The notes under the pieces were generated by a model. The model had not been told where the DNA came from and ran no database searches. It worked only from the letters and a program-made list of their open reading frames with translations. A stretch of DNA of 64,000 nt from Phocoena phocoena. Lineage: Eukaryota > Chordata > Mammalia > Artiodactyla > Phocoenidae. Position numbers and translations under genes: made by a program. This document shows positions 63,348 through 64,000 of the stretch, piece after piece. Every line of letters starts with the position of its first letter. The first letter of the stretch is position 1. The stretch spans positions 71,353,223-71,417,222 of the forward strand of contig NC_089230.1 of NCBI RefSeq assembly GCF_963924675.1, given 5' to 3'.

Positions 63348-63359
63348 ACATATATATCC
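63348..63359 (+). other. TATA-like tract (representative copy)
   Basis: acatatatatcc recurs in most units at the same position, with changes in U3, U4, U7, U11 and U14 (for example acatataaatcc). It is a plausible but unproven promoter-like element for satellite transcripts; AT-rich chance occurrence is equally possible. Confidence 0.25.
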
Positions 63360-64000
63360 ATGGGTTTTAAGATTCTTCCTAGTCAGGTATATTCGTAGGC
63401 GTTGAATATGTGGTGTTGAGTCCATTTCGTTGAGCAAGGAGTAGGTCTTGTCTATTACATATTTGGCTTATGGAATGTTATCTGTGCTAATTTCAGTCTC
63501 TGGTTTTATGCAGCACCCCAACGCACCTTTCCCCATAAGCAAGCACTAGTTGGTTTTCTAAATTTGAGACCCTGTTCTGTTTTGTAATTCAGTTCATGTG
63601 TAGTCAAGTTTACATTCCGTGTATTAGTGATATCTTATGATGTTTCTTTTTCTGTGTGACGTAGTTCACGTAGAATCACCGTACCTGCATCCACTTACTA
63701 TGCCGCTACGGGCCTGATGACACAGATTTCATTGCTGAGTGATATTGCATTGCACGTACGTGCCACAACTTCTTTATCCATTTTTTGCTTTCTGGGATAT
63801 TTACCTGATACTGTAGACGAGCTTCTTGTGAACACAGCCGTCCCAAATATTGGGGTGGCTGTCTGTTTTTGATTTTAATTTCCGTAAGCTATAGGACCAT
63901 AAGTGGAAGTGCCATAGGCTGTGTTGCTTTGTTTCTTACGTGTTTCAGGAAACAACATACACTTCTCCAGGGTGGCTGCTGGCAATTTACATCCTGCCAA

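Larger units (their letters stand above)
1..64000 (+). repeat. Tandem satellite array, ~1,747-bp unit, 36 palindrome-phased copies
   Basis: Seen directly: the same sequence recurs through the whole window with no inversion and no unrelated spacer. Palindrome starts are spaced 1740 to 1748 bp apart (mostly 1747 on the left, 1748 on the right). Neighbouring units differ by scattered substitutions and one- to seven-base indels; distant copies in duplicated blocks differ by only a few bases. No stretch over 300 bases falls outside the repeat. Base composition is moderately AT-rich, with T-rich tracts on the plus strand. Known background: arrays of this kind evolve by unequal crossover and gene conversion. 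Inference: a vertebrate, probably mammalian, satellite; the family name cannot be fixed from the sequence alone. Confidence 0.99.
62389..64000 (+). repeat. Unit U36, partial (right edge), 1612 bp visible
   Basis: It begins with a perfect palindrome (62389-62460). It ends inside the segment before the next palindrome, which would start near 64137. Haplotype B throughout. tatattcgtaggcg links it to U30. The array therefore continues past the window on this side. Confidence 0.97.

Noticed and set aside
63420..63440. Possible CENP-B box at ttcgttgagcaagg
   Set aside because: The first seven bases (TTCGTTG) match the consensus, but the required central A and the CGGG core are absent, so it does not meet the functional motif.
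1..64000. CRISPR array or phage repeat array
   Set aside because: The repeat is 1.75 kb with no unique spacers and no cas-like or phage gene.

Overview
The whole window is one head-to-tail satellite array. A unit of about 1,747 bp is repeated without interruption from base 1 to base 64000, all in the same orientation: a partial unit at the left edge, 35 complete units, and a partial unit at the right edge. I found no protein gene, tRNA, rRNA, CRISPR array, inserted mobile element or unique spacer. The open reading frames in the window are short (at most about 160 codons), recur once per unit on both strands, and open or close with single-base variants, so I treat none of them as genes. Vertebrate origin, probably mammalian, is suggested by the long-unit, array-only structure and by variant sites that look like CpG decay. 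The unit length agrees with what I recall for the common cetacean satellite (about 1.75 kb), but that match is on length only and is a hypothesis.

The landmark of every unit is a palindrome of 72 bp with no spacer: two 36-bp arms meeting at a central TATA. I use its first base to number units U1 to U36. Six copies are perfect and most others carry one to three mismatches. Cut at the palindrome centre, each unit looks like a 1.75-kb element with 36-bp terminal inverted repeats whose copies abut, so a DNA-transposon or fold-back origin is a reasonable, unproven model.

Layout. From 1 to about 36 kb the units are heterogeneous. A segment 330 to 205 bp upstream of each palindrome switches between two main haplotypes (A and B) plus a third (C) and mosaics. 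This zone includes a nearly exact tandem duplication of a three-unit block (6973-12209 and 12210-17446, period 5237). From about 36 kb to the end every unit carries haplotype B, the units are much more alike, and the unit is mostly 1748 bp because a G6 run became G7. This zone holds overlapping recent duplications in different registers: 5243 bp (three units), 6990 bp (four units), 1748 bp (one unit), and probably 10488 bp (six units). The pattern is what repeated unequal crossover and gene conversion produce.

There are no genes to work together here. The biology of interest is structural: the phased palindrome, variants mirrored between its arms, the conserved ACGT-core cluster and G-run beside it, and the record of how the array expanded.
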